Assembly: GCF_038502225.1 (NCBI RefSeq)
Contig: NC_091311.1
Location: 35,528,084-35,592,083 of the forward strand
From: Cherax quadricarinatus
Taxonomy: Eukaryota > Arthropoda > Malacostraca > Decapoda > Parastacidae
Reading direction: 5' to 3'
Length of the DNA stretch: 64,000 bases
The position numbers were made by a program, and so were the translations under genes. The notes beneath the pieces were generated by a model. It searched no databases and was not told the origin of the DNA. It saw nothing but the letters and a program-made list of their open reading frames with translations. This document shows positions 45,294 to 56,185 of the stretch, in pieces (the first letter of the stretch is position 1; every line of letters starts with the position of its first letter).

Positions 45294-45296
<3 letters not shown>
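44911..45296. mobile_element. MITE-like element with terminal inverted repeats
   Basis: A 386-bp AT-rich element. Its left end GTCGTGCCGAATAGGCAGAA is the inverse of its right end (reverse complement GTCGTGCAGAATATGTAAAA) with four mismatches in 22. No coding sequence. Both ends abut (AT)n, which fits insertion into TA. A truncated inverted copy lies at 46417-46720. Confidence 0.8.

Positions 45297-45353
<57 letters not shown>
45297..45353. repeat. (AT)n right of MITE
   Basis: About 28 AT units between the MITE and a SINE. Confidence 0.95.
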
Positions 45354-45355
<2 letters not shown>

Positions 45356-45548
45356 AGGAATTCGCAAGAGCAGAAGAAATATACACAAACGCTGATCTCT
45401 GGCTGAAGGAGACTCGAACCTACGAACCTTGGAACAAGGTACGCCGTGCTTTACCAATCTACCCACACTGGACAATACCATGGAGTCCAGGATGCGCTAG
45501 ACTTTGATCCAAGGCAGCCAGCTTTCAGGGAGAAGGCTTACAGCTTTT
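45354..45548 (-). mobile_element. tRNA-derived SINE, minus strand
   Basis: The reverse complement carries a tRNA-like part: A-box GTGGGTAGATTGGTAAAGCA (C for A at the end) and B-box GGTTCGAGTCTCC, about 45 bp apart. It is preceded by a body starting AAAAGCTGTAAGCC and followed by TCTTGCGAATTCCTTG and (TA)n. Positions 45354-45427 and 45415-45548 each have an inverted partner in the next element. Confidence 0.7.
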
Positions 45549-45808
45549 CCAATGTTCGTAGGTTCGAGTCTCCTTCAGCCAGAGATCAGTGTTTGTGTAT
45601 ATTTCACCTGCTCTTGCGAATTCCTTGCATTGTTCAAATCTCTAGTAAGGCTGATGCATGCAGGGGATGAGATGAAAAGCTGTAAGCCTTCTCCCTGAAA
45701 GCTGGCTGCCTTGGATCAAAGTCTAGCGCATGCTGGACTCCAAGGTATTGTCCAGTGTGGGTAGATTGGTAAAGCACTGCATACCTTGTTCCAAGGTTCG
45801 TAGGTTCG
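45549..45808 (+). mobile_element. Rearranged plus-strand pieces of the same SINE
   Basis: 45554-45627 mirrors 45354-45427 (74 bp, about 3 mismatches). 45675-45808 mirrors 45415-45548 (134 bp, few mismatches). The order is swapped relative to an intact SINE, so this is a rearranged or double insertion. The second piece stops at GGTTCGA next to (TA)n. Confidence 0.7.
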
Positions 45809-45825
45809 ATATATATATGTGTGTG

Positions 45826-46306
45826 TGTGTGTACTCACCTATACTCACCTATTTGTGGTTGCAGGGGTCGAGTCCTAGCTCCTGGCCCCGCCTCTTCACC
45901 GGTTGTTACTAGGCCCTCTCTCTCCCCGCTCCATGAGCTTTATCAAACCTCGTCTTAAAACTGTGTATGGTTCCTGCCTCCACTACGTCATTTTCTAGGC
46001 TATTCCACTGCCTTACAACTCTATGACTGAAGAAATACTTCCTACTATCTCTCTGACTCATTTGTGTCTTCAACTTCCAATTGTGGCCTCTTGTTTCTGT
46101 GTCCCCTCCCTGGAACATCCTGTCTTTGTCCACCTTGTCTATTCCACGCAGTATTTTATATGTCGTTATCATGTCTCCCCTGACCCTCCTGTCCTCCAGT
46201 GTCGTCAGGCCGATTTCCCTTAATCTTTCTTCATAGGACATACCCCTTAGCTCTGGAACTAACCTTGTCGCAAACCTTTGTACTTTCTCTAGTTTCTTGA
46301 TGTGTG
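45826..46306 (-). mobile_element. Family B LINE, 5'-truncated, best-preserved C-terminus
   Basis: The element runs from KKLEKVQRFATRLVPELRG (46300) to the tail GACCCCTGCAACCACAAATA and GGTGAGTATAGGTGAGTAC. (GT)n lies on both sides (45821-45836 and 46303-46330). This copy is the reference used for the other family B fragments. Confidence 0.88.
45909..46241 (-). CDS. Family B ORF2 C-terminal frame
   Basis: 110 open codons: MSYEERLREIGLTTLEDRRV, RGDMITTYKILRGIDKVD, DRMFQGGDTETRGHNWKLK, SRKYFFSHRVVRQWNSLEND and FDKAHGAGRERA-stop. It is the part after the RT core, a region conserved in CR1/Jockey LINEs. The Met is internal, and the reading continues upstream to the truncation point. It has no catalytic residues. 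Confidence 0.8.
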   Translation of the reverse strand: MSYEERLREIGLTTLEDRRVRGDMITTYKILRGIDKVDKDRMFQGGDTETRGHNWKLKTQMSQRDSRKYFFSHRVVRQWNSLENDVVEAGTIHSFKTRFDKAHGAGRERA

Positions 46307-46373
46307 TGTGTGTGTGTGTGTGTATAATGTGTGTGTGTGGGTGTGGGTGTATTTATTTGTTTGTTTGTTTGTT

Positions 46374-46416
<43 letters not shown>
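46307..46416. repeat. (TG)n with GGGTG and TTTG variants
   Basis: Imperfect TG-rich tract between the LINE and the truncated MITE copy. Confidence 0.9.
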
Positions 46417-46418
<2 letters not shown>

Positions 46419-46720
46419 TGTCGAATAGGTAAAATTGGTCAATTAGCAAGAACTCATTTAAAATTAAATCATTTCTAGAATTTTCTCTTATTTTCATATA
46501 TGTTAATGTAGAATTAATAATTATGTACCAAAAGAACCTTAGAAAACTTACCTAACCTTATTATAACAAGCACAATTTAATTTAGCCTAATCCAACAAAA
46601 TATATTTTAAATAAGTTTACAATAATTTAATAATAAACAAACACAATGAAATATATTTTTTCTTCGTTAGGTTCAGAATGATTTTTGCGATATTATTGCA
46701 TTTACAAAATTTTTCAAGTG
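46417..46720. mobile_element. Truncated inverted copy of the MITE
   Basis: GTCGAATAGGTAAAATTGG, CAATTAGCAAGAACTCATTT and TTAGGTTCAGAATGATTTTT match the reverse complement of 44911-45296. The second terminal repeat is missing. Confidence 0.8.
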
Positions 46721-47201
46721 TTTCATCCGAGTATACAACCTGTGTTCTCATTGGTTATCAGTAGTCGTTATCTGGGATATTCGTCGGTGTTATCACCGCC
46801 TTTGTTTACCTTATCTCAAGTTGGGCAATTTAATATTTTCTAAAGTGACCTTTGTATCGAGGCGGTACCGAGGGAAGGTACCTTTGTACAGATGTGCTTG
46901 GAGACAGCAGAGAGTACGTGGAACTCCACCATTAATTAAAACCTTAAAATGAGACACACGTGTAGGGTACCAGGGTATTTAATGATGATCGAAACGTCTC
47001 GTTAATAATTATAGTCTCGCTGAACCCACTCGTCGGCAAAAAGAAAAAAAAAACACCTTTATGTTGCATCTCTTGCCACTGAGTTTCACGCTGTTATGTC
47101 GCCTTCCTCCTACCTTTCACTTCAAACTGTTCCTGGTATCAGGATTTACCTTTTTTTTTAAGTACCTTCAATACCTGAATGAGATCTCGGATTTTCTACT
47201 G

Positions 47202-47205
<4 letters not shown>
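46721..47205. other. Unassigned sequence
   Basis: No gene or known repeat apart from a short GATCGAAACGTCTCG phrase at 46988. Confidence 0.5.
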
Positions 47206-47269
<64 letters not shown>

Positions 47270-47340
47270 AGTTTGAGTGCTTTACTTACTAAAGAGTTTT
47301 ATAAAACCTCCTACGTTCACTTTCTTGACTAAGAAAGTCT
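47206..47340. repeat. (GA)n and spacer
   Basis: (GA)n at 47206-47268, about 31 units. Confidence 0.95.
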
Positions 47341-48394
47341 TTAGTGCCCGGCACAACACACTTTCTTCCTCTCCTTTGACTTTCTACTTCTGGCACTGAA
47401 GTGCGTCCAGTGAGCACAAGAGAAGAGGTAGTGAGGGAGAGTAGTGAGCAGGGACGAGGAGGAAGAGTACGGGTGAAGAAGAATAGGAGTAGGGATGAGA
47501 GGGGAATAGAAAGGACGAAGAGAAAAAAATGGAGTAGGGATGATTGGGAATAATTGTAGGGTTTGAAGAGGAACAGGAGAAGTAAAGTTGTATAAATATT
47601 GGAAAGATGAGTAAGACTTTAAAACTAAAAGAGAGGAAAAGATATTAACAGAAGATTGAGGAGGAGGAGGAATGGGCGAGGAGGGAGAAGGAAGGGGGGA
47701 AGGAGGAGGAAGATGAGAAGGAAGGAGGAGGAAGGGAGGAGAAGGAACGGGGAGGAGAAGGAGGAGAAGGAGGAGAAGGAGGAGGAGGAGGAGGAGGAGG
47801 AAGAGGAGGAAGAGGAGGAGGAGGATAGGGGGAGCAGGGGAAGAGCCCTTCCCTCCCCCCTCATGTCTGACCTCCGCCCTCCCTTCACTAATGTCACTTC
47901 CTTCCAACTCCTGTAATTGTTGGGGGAGACGAGTACATCCCCTGTACACCTGTGTACACTTCTGTACACCTGTGTACACTTCTGTACACCTGTGTACACC
48001 CCTGTACACTTGTGTACATCTCCACTAAAACCTTCATTGCTCACTGTTTATGACGTAAACCAAAATTTGAGCCTTGCAAAACACACACACACACACACAC
48101 ATTTCTTCCTGCCTCGATGATATTTTATTTAACTCAATCAAAATTCCACTTCAAGAAAAAAAGATCACATGAAAAGTCTCGCAAAAACTACAAAAACAAT
48201 TTTATGGCAAAATGAAGAAAAGAAATGTCTATAACTTAAATAAATATGTAATGAGTTGGACACGTTAAAATAGTGAAAGATGGATAACGGAATTTAATGG
48301 AGTTTAATGCCATATAATGGCATTAAACTCCATTAAAACAGGATCAGAACACAAGAATCATGTAGATCGAGTGACAAAATATTTAAAAGGTATC
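47341..48394. repeat. Purine-rich region with GGA array and GTACAC repeat
   Basis: Purines dominate 47400-47840, with an AGG/AGA array at 47655-47825. At 47937-48015 a ~20-bp unit, CCTGTGTACACTTCTGTACA, repeats about four times. No gene; the minus-strand open frames are low complexity. Confidence 0.8.
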
Positions 48395-49045
48395 AGGCTG
48401 GGTAAGGTATGTAGGATAAGCGGGATGTAGGTTAAGCGGGATGTAGGATAAGCGGGATGTTGGATAAGCGGGATGTAGGATAAGCGGGATGTAGGATAAG
48501 CGGGATGTAGGATAAGCGGGATGTAGGATAAGCGGGATGTTGGATAAGCGGGATGTAGGATAAGCGAGATGTAGGATAAGCGGGATGTTGGATAAGCGGG
48601 ATGTAGGATAAGCGGGATGTAGGATAAGCGGGATGTAGGATAAGCGAGATGTAGGATAAGCGGGATGTAGGATAAGCGGGATGTAGGATAAGCGGGATGT
48701 AGGATAAGCGGGATGTAGGATAAGCGGGATGTAGGATAAGCGGGATGTTGGATAAGCGGGATGTAGGATAAGCGGGATGTAGGATAAGCGGGATGTAGGA
48801 TAAGCGGGATGTAGGATAAGCGGGATGTAGGATAAGCGGGATGTTGGATAAGCGGGATGTTGGATAAGCGGGATGTAGGATAAGCGGGATGTTGGATAAG
48901 CGGGATGTTGGATAAGCGGGATGTTGGATAAGCGGGATGTAGGATAAGCGGGATGTAGGATAAGCGGGATGTAGGATAAGCGGGATGTAGGATAAGCGGG
49001 ATGTAGGATAAGCGGGATGTAGGATAAGCGGGATGTAGGATGTGG
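48395..49045. repeat. 16-bp minisatellite, about 40 copies
   Basis: The unit is GGATAAGCGGGATGTA, with TTGG and AGCGAG variants. The minus strand is open with a 16-residue period over 239 codons, an artefact of a stop-free unit. Confidence 0.97.
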
Positions 49046-49191
49046 GATATCCTGAAGCTGTGTCGTGAATACACCATATTTTTTTTTTTTTAGAAAAGGT
49101 CTAAAAGGCCAAAAGAAAGAGAGAGTTATTAATAAAACGCTAAAAATATTTACGGTGCTTAAATATATTTCTTCGGCCAGAACACGACGTT
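49046..49191. other. Short spacer
   Basis: Includes a T10 run at 49080. Nothing else recognised. Confidence 0.5.
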
Positions 49192-51340
49192 TGAAGTTGT
49201 GAGTACTAGAACCATTGATAATATGAAGTTGTGAGTACTAGAACCATTGATAATATTAAGTTGTGAGTACTAGAACCATTGATAATATTAAGTTGTGAGT
49301 ACTAGAACCATTGATAATATTAAGTTGTGAGTACTAGAACCATTGATAATATTAAGTTGTGAGTACTAGAACCATTGATAATATTAAGTTGTGAGTACTA
49401 GAACCATTGATAAGATGAAGTTGTGAGTACTAGAACCATTGATAAGATGAGGTTGTGAGTACTAGAACCATTGATAAGATGAAGTTGTGAGTACTAGAAC
49501 CATTGATAAGATGAAGTTGTGAGTACTAGAACCATTGATAATATTAAGTTGTGAGTACTAGAACCATTGATAATATTAAGTTGTGAGTACTAGAACCATT
49601 GATAAGATGAGGTTGTGAGTACTAGAACCATTGATAAGATGAAGTTGTGAGTACTAGAACCATTGATAATATTAAGAGTAGTTGATAATATGAGGTTGTG
49701 AGTACTAGAACCATTGATAAGATGAGGTTGTGAGTACTAGAACCATTGATAAGATGATTGAGTACTAGAACCATTGATGAGTACTAGAACCATTGATAAT
49801 ATGAGGTTGTGAGTACTAGAACCATTGATAAGATGAGGTTGTGAGTACTAGAACCATTGATAATATGAAGTTGTGAGTACTAGAACCATTGATAAGATGA
49901 GGTTGTGAGTACTAGAACCATTGATAATATGAGGTTGTGAGTACTAGAACCATTGATAATATGAGGTTGTGAGTACTAGAACCATTGATAAGATGAGGTT
50001 GTGAGTACTAGAACCATTGATAATATGAAGTTGTGAGTACTAGAACCATTGATAAGATGAGGTTGTGAGTACTAGAACCATTGATAAGATGAGGTTGTGA
50101 GTACTAGAACCATTGATAAGATGAGGTTGTGAGTACTAGAACCATTGATAATATTAAGTTGTGAGTACTAGAACCATTGATAAGATGAGGTTGTGAGTAC
50201 TAGAACCATTGATAAGATGAGGTTGTGAGTACTAGAACCATTGATAAGATGAGGTTGTGAGTACTAGAACCATTGATAAGATGAGGTTGTGAGTACTAGA
50301 ACCATTGATAAGAGGAAGTTGTGAGTACTAGAACCATTGATAAGATGAAGTTGTGAGTACTAGAACCATTGATAATATGAAGTTGTGAGTACTAGAACCA
50401 TTGATAAGATGAGGTTGTGAGTACTAGAACCATTGATAATATTAAGTTGTGAGTACTAGAACCATTGATAAGATGAGGTTGTGAGTACTAGAACCATTGA
50501 TAAGATGAGGTTGTGAGTACTAGAACCATTGATAAGATGAAGTTGTGAGTACTAGAACCATTGATAATATTAAGTTGTGAGTACTAGAACCATTGATAAG
50601 ATGAGGTTGTGAGTACTAGAACCATTGATAATATTAAGTTGTGAGTACTAGAACCATTGATAATATTAAGTTGTGAGTACTAGAACCATTGATAATATGA
50701 AGTTGTGAGTACTAGAACCATTGATAATATGAGGTTGTGAGTACTAGAACCATTGATAAGATGAGGTTGTGAGTACTAGAACCACTGATAAGATGAGGTT
50801 GTGAGTACTAGAACCATTGATAATATTAAGTTGTGAGTACTAGAACCATTGATAATATTAAGTTGTGAGTACTAGAACCATTGATAATATTAAGTTGTGA
50901 GTACTAGAACCATTGATAAGATGAAGTTGTGAGTACTAGAACCATTGATAATATGAGGTTGTGAGTACTAGAACCATTGATAAGATGAGGTTGTGAGTAC
51001 TAGAACCATTGATAATATGAAGTTGTGAGTACTAGAACCATTGATAAGATGAGGTTGTGAGTACTAGAACCATTGATAAGATGAGGTTGTGAGTACTAGA
51101 ACCATTGATAAGATGAGGTTGTGAGTACTAGAACCATTGATAAGAGGAAGTTGTGAGTACTAGAACCATTGATAAAATGAGGCTGTGAGTACTAGAACCA
51201 TTGATAAGAGGAAGTTGTGAGTACTAGAACCAATGATAAAATGAGGCTGTGAGTACTAGAACCATTGATAAGATGAATTTGTGAGTACTAGAACCATTGA
51301 TAGGATGAAGTTGTGAGTATTAGAACCCATGATAAGATGA
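49192..51340. repeat. 32-bp minisatellite, about 67 copies
   Basis: The unit is GTTGTGAGTACTAGAACC followed by ATTGATAA and a 6-bp variable end (TATTAA, GATGAG, TATGAA, TATGAG, GATGAA, GAGGAA). Variants are interspersed, not blocked. It is disrupted near 49675-49690 and 49755-49785. Confidence 0.97.
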
Positions 51341-51622
51341 AGTTGTGAGTACTAGAACCAAAGTTGTGAGTACTAGAACCAAAGTTGTGAGTACTAGAAC
51401 GAAAGTTGTGAGTACTAGAACCAAAGTTGTGAGTACTAGAACCAAAGTTGTGAGTACTAGAACCAAAGTTGTGAGTACTAGAACCAAAGTTGTGAGTACT
51501 AGAACCAAAGTTGTGAGTACTAGAACCAAAGTTGTGAGTACTAGAACCAAAGTTGTGAGTACTAGAACCAAAGTTGTGAGTACTAGAACCAAAGTTGTGA
51601 GTACTAGAACCAAAGTTGTGAG
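51341..51622. repeat. 21-bp subarray, about 13 copies
   Basis: A shortened unit, TTGTGAGTACTAGAACCAAAG minus its last base in most phases, lacking the ATTGATAA part of the 32-bp repeat. It ends at AGTACT against the LINE at 51623. Confidence 0.95.
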
Positions 51623-52450
51623 TACTCCGTTATGGACAACTGGAGGAAATAACAACTAGGACTGAGTATACTACAAACTCCAATCACACAATAGAGCAGA
51701 AAAGTAATGTGAAGGACCTGGGTGTGGTAATGTACGAAGACCTCACCTTCAAGGACCACAACAATGCCACTATCACATCTGCGAGGAAACTGATAGGATG
51801 GATAATGAGAACATTCAAGACAGGAGATACTAAGTCAATGATGATCCTTTTTAAATCACTTGTTCTCTCTAGGCTGGAATACTGCTGTACATTAACATCT
51901 CCATTCAAGGCAGGTGAAATTGCAGAGCTAGAGAATGTACAGAGAACCTTTACTGCACGTATAAGTTCCATCAAACACCTTAACTACTGGGAGCGCCTGG
52001 AAGCACTTGACTTGTACTCACTGGAGCGCAGGAGAGAGAGATATATCATAATCTACACCTGGAAGATTCTGGAGGAACTGGTCCCTAATATGCACACAGC
52101 AATCACTCCATACGAAAGTAAAAGACTTGGCAGGCGATGCAACATACCCCCAGTGAAAAGTAGGGGCGTCACTGGTACACTAAGAGAAAACGCAATAAGT
52201 GTCCGGGGCCCAAGACTGTTCAACAGCCTCCCACCAGCAATAAGGAGCATTACGGGTAGACCCCTGGTTGTCTTCAAGATGGAGCTGGACAGATACCTAA
52301 AGACGGTGCCGGATCAGCCGGGCTGTGGTTCGTACGTTGGATTGCGTGCGGCCAGCAGTAACAGCCTCGTTGATCAGGCCCTGATCCACCGGTAGGCCTG
52401 GTCGTGGACCGGGCCGCGGGGGCGTTGATCCCCAGAATGCCCTCCAGGTA
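51623..52450 (+). mobile_element. Family A LINE fragment inserted in the minisatellite
   Basis: The fragment starts inside LRYGQLEE, the same region as 2190-2205, and ends with the family tail CCCTCCAGGTAG. Minisatellite sequence (ACTAGAACCATTGATAAGAG) resumes at about 52453, so the LINE sits within the array. Flanks end and start with ACT, a possible 3-bp duplication. Confidence 0.9.
51709..52395 (+). pseudogene. Family A ORF2 C-terminal frame
   Basis: About 228 open codons: KDLGVVMYEDLTFKDHNNAT, GWIMRTFKTGDTKSMM, SRLEYCCTLTSPFKAGEIAE, NYWERLEALDLYSLERRRER and DRYLKTVPDQPGCGSYVGLR, ending LIHR. The stop at 52393-52395 is a GAG-to-TAG change compared with the LIHREAW of the 2.9-kb copy. Coding homology extends upstream to 51625. 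It has no catalytic core. Confidence 0.85.
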
Positions 52451-52737
52451 GACTAGAACCATTGATAAGAGGAAATTATGAATACTAAAACTACAGGAAA
52501 TCATAATACAAATATCTGGAGACAAGACAACACGAGTAAGATATATATATTCAAAGTTAGTAACGCAAGAAAGTGGAAAGAAACCTCATGGCAAGAGGTG
52601 CAACGAAAATGTTTGTAAGATGTAATTTTTGTCAAAGTTATCCGTCAGTGTCACAGAAGAGCCAGTACAGCAAGAAGTGTTGAAACAGGTCAGCTGAGAA
52701 GACTTTGTATGTGTGGCATTGGTAAATTACAACGATC

Positions 52738-52768
<31 letters not shown>

Positions 52769-53141
52769 GTAGGAGGTAATGTTAACTTGGAAGATAATAA
52801 TTGAACGGTAAATATGAGAGATAGAAGGGTGCACGAAAATATAAATGAGGAATAAGAAATACATAAAAGAATTGATGGAAAATAAAAAGGATAGTTAAAC
52901 AGTATTGGGAAGGGGGGAAGTTGAAATATAGGAAGAAGGAGCAAGAAAGAATGGAGTGCAAGAAGGGAGGGAAAGCGAGAAGGGAAGGGAAGGAGTGAAA
53001 AGGCAGGGAGATGGTAAAAGAAGTAAAGAAGAGAAGGAAAGAGGGAGAGGAAGAACAGGATGTGGGAGGGTGTAGTGGCCAACCCAGAGACCTGATGACG
53101 ATATTGAGAAAGATAGAGGCAGACTGGTGGATGATGGTAAT
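52451..53141. other. Array remnant, spacer and (GA)n
   Basis: One or two decayed minisatellite units (to about 52490), then unassigned sequence with (GA)n at 52742-52767 and a purine-rich stretch at 52900-53060. Confidence 0.7.
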
Positions 53142-54880
53142 GGTGGTGGTGGTGGTGGTGGTGGTGGTGGTGGTGGTGGTGGTGGTGGTGGTGGTGGTGG
53201 TGGTGGTGGTTACAATGGTGGTGGTGGTTACAATGGCGGTGGTGATTACAATGGTGGTGATTACAATGGTGGTGGTGGTAATGGTAGTGATGGTGGTGGT
53301 GGTGGTAGTGATGGTGGTGGTGGTAGTGATGGTAGTGATGGTAGTGATGGTGGTGGTGGTAGTGATGGTGGTGGTGGTAGTGATGGTAGTGATGGTGGTG
53401 GTGGTGGTGGTGGTGGTGGTGGTGGTGGTGGTGGTGGTGGTGGTGGTGGTAGTGATGGTGGTGGTGGTGGTAGTGCTGGTGGTGGTGGTGGTAGTGATGG
53501 TAGTGATGGTGGTGGTGGTAGTGATGGTGGTGATGGTAGTGATGGTAGTGATGGTGGTGGTGGTAGTGATGGTGGTGGTGGTAGTGATGGAAGTGATGGT
53601 AGTGATGGTGGTGGTGGTTGTGATGGTGGTGGTGGTAGTGATGGTGGTGGTGGTAGTGATGGTGGTGGTGGTAGTGATGGTAGTGATGGTGGTGGTGGTA
53701 GTGATGGTAGTGATGGTAGTGATGGTTGTGATGGTGGTGGTGATGGTAGTGATGGTGGTGGTGGTGGTAGTGATGGTGGTGGTGGTGGTGGAGTTTACCT
53801 GGAGTTTACCTGGAGAGAGTTTCGGGGGTCAACGCCTCCGCGGCCCGGTCTGTGACCAGGCCTCCTGGTGGATCAGCGCCTGATCAACCAGGCTGTTGCT
53901 GCTGGCTGCACGCAAACCAACGTACGAGCCACAGCCCGGCTGATCAGGAACTGACTTTAGGTGATGGTAATGATGGCGGTGGTGGTGGTGGTGGTGGTAG
54001 TGATGGTGGTGGTAGTGGTGGCAGTGATGGTGGTGGTGATGGTAGTGATGGTGGTGGTGGTAGTGGTGGTGGTGGTGGTGGTGGTAGTGATGGTGGTGGT
54101 GGTGGCGGTGATGGTAGTGATGGTAGTGATGGTGGTGGTGATAGTGCTGGTGGTGGTGGTAGTGATGGTAGTGATGGTAGTGATGGTGGTGGTGGTAGTG
54201 ATGGTGGTGGTGGTAGTTATGGTAGTGATGGCAGTGATGGTGGTGGTGGTAGTGATGATGGTGGTGGTAGTGATGGTGGTGGTGGTGGTAGTGATGGTGG
54301 TGGTGGTAGTGATGGTAGTGATGGTAGTGATGGTGGTGGTGGTAGTGATGGTGGTGGTGGTAGTGATGGTGGTGGTGGTGGTAGTGTTGGTGGTGGTGGT
54401 GGTAGTGATGGTGGTGGTGGTAGTGATACTGGTGGTGGTAGTGATGGTGGTGGTGGTGGTGGTAGTGATGGTGGTGGTGGTAGTGATGGTGGTGGTGGTA
54501 GTGATGGTGGTGGTGGTAGTGATGGTGGTGGTGGTAGTGATGGTAGTGATGGTAGTGATGGTAGTGATGGTAGTGATGGTGGTGGTGGTGGTGGTGGTGG
54601 TAGTGATGGTGGTGGTGGTAGTGATGGTGGTGGTGGTGGTAATCATGGTGGTGATGGTGGTAATCATGGTGGTGATGGTGGTAGTGATGGTGGTGGTGGT
54701 AGTGATGGTGGTGGTGGTAGTGATGGTGGTGGTGGTAGTGATGGTAGTGATGGTAGTGATGGTGGTGGTGGTAGTGATGATGGTGGTGGTAGTGATGGTA
54801 GTGATGGTAGTGATGGTAGTTATGGTAGTTATGGTAGTGAAGGTGGTGGTGGTGGTAGTGGTGGTGGCGGTGGTTGTAAG
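53142..54880. repeat. GGT/AGT/GAT trinucleotide array, 1.7 kb
   Basis: Starts as GGT runs, then an 18-bp-like pattern (AGTGATGGTGGTGGTGGT) with AGTGATGGT repeats. It is interrupted at 53788-53960 by a LINE piece. Open frames of 240-358 codons are artefacts. Confidence 0.97.
53788..53960 (-). mobile_element. Family A LINE 3' end inside the triplet array
   Basis: The reverse complement of this ~170-bp piece matches 20034-20190: AAGTCAGTTCCTGATCAGCC, GGGCTGTGGCTCGTACGTTG, GTTGATCAGG and two CTCCAGGTAAA steps. It is severely 5'-truncated, and the triplet array continues on both sides. Confidence 0.93.
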
Positions 54881-55284
54881 CATATCAGAGTGCAGGTACA
54901 AGACTCCATCACCAAGGGACTGAAATGATACTCACTGCCAAACTCCATGACAAAATCTCCATCTAACGATAAATCCTTTACAAGAATGACAGTGCCCTAA
55001 ATTTACAAAAAAAAAACAAAAGTTAACATTTCAAAGGTATTCTCCTTTACTTAATCACGACATAAAAAAAAAAACAGAAGTTTTTACCGAAGTAAGTTAC
55101 ACCCGACTGTAGTTAGGATGTGAGGAATATTTCCCGCGATACTCTCTAACACCTTACACGATAACACCTGTAATCTGGATTACACTGGGCGCTCCTTAAC
55201 AACACCGGCAAAAAAACTCACATGTATAACACGGAGGACTTCTGGCGCGAGCCAGAAAAACAGCCAGTTAACTTGTCAGGCAGC
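54881..55284. other. Unassigned sequence
   Basis: No gene or repeat recognised apart from A runs. Confidence 0.5.
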
Positions 55285-55480
55285 CAGGAAGGGAGGCAGG
55301 CAGGCAGGTAGGCAGCCAGGAAGAGAGGCAGGCAAGTAGTCAGCCAGGAAGAGAGGCAGGCAGGTAGTCAGCCAGGAAGAGAGGCAGGCAGGTAGTCAGC
55401 CAGGAAGAGAGGCAGGCAGGTAGTCAGCCAGGAAGAGAGGCAGGCAGGTAGTCAGCCAGGAAGGGAGGAAGGCAGGCAGC
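55285..55480. repeat. 28-bp minisatellite, about 7 copies
   Basis: The unit is CAGGTAGTCAGCCAGGAAG then AGAGGCAGG. Purine-rich. Confidence 0.92.
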
Positions 55481-55925
55481 CAGTCAGGCAACCAGAGAAC
55501 CAGTCGTCTTGCCAGCCAGCTGTCATCATTAAACCCTTTATCACCCTCTTAACACATCGGAACTAATGTCCAGGACGTTGTGAAGTCAGTTATTGTTGGA
55601 GACATCAGCCATCACTACCACTACCCCACTACCATCTCATACACCAAAACAGCTATCATCGCCACCATAACAGATCATCCCTCCCCATCACTACATCACC
55701 AACACCACCACCACCACTAATTTGCTCCAGCACTACAACCACAAATAACCACAACTACAAAAACCAACAATATCTTCACCACCGCTATTTAACATGCGTG
55801 GTTGAGTGGCAAAGCAAAGTTTGTAGGCGTGGTTGCACATGTAACACACAGCATTGGGTCGGATGCTTTCCATAACGAAAATTATATCGTGCTATTCCTG
55901 CCGCTTCCTGACTCCTGGTCTCTTA
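55481..55925. other. Unassigned sequence
   Basis: ACC/ACT-rich triplets at 55612-55760. No gene. Confidence 0.5.
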
Positions 55926-56185
55926 CGAACCCGGGCCGATCCATGCGAACCCAGGCTGGTCCACACGAAGCCGGGCAGATCCGTGTGAACCCAGGCTGGT
56001 CCACACGAAGCCGGGCAGATCCATACGAACCCAGGCTGGTCCACACGAAGCCGGGCAGATCCGTGTGAACCCAGACTGGTCCACACGAAGCCGGGCAGAT
56101 CCATGCGAACCTAGGCTGGTCCATACGAAGCCGGGCAAATCCATGCGAACCCAGGCTGGTCCAAACGAAGCCGGGCCGATCCCTG
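55926..56185. repeat. 40-bp minisatellite, about 6.5 copies
   Basis: The unit is CCATGCGAACCCAGGCTGG then TCCACACGAAGCCGGGCAGA plus T, with CGTGTGAA and CATACGAA variants. GC-rich for this window. The open frames (G/P/T-rich) are repeat translations. Confidence 0.93.

Noticed and set aside
45395..45480. Functional tRNA gene
   Set aside because: A and B boxes are present, but the flanks continue into a repeated SINE body and no proper acceptor or anticodon stem could be drawn.
48358..49077. 239-codon minus frame with a 16-residue period
   Set aside because: 16-bp minisatellite translation.
53011..54928. Glycine/serine/valine-rich frames of 240-358 codons
   Set aside because: Translations of the GGT/AGT/GAT array, interrupted by a LINE tail.
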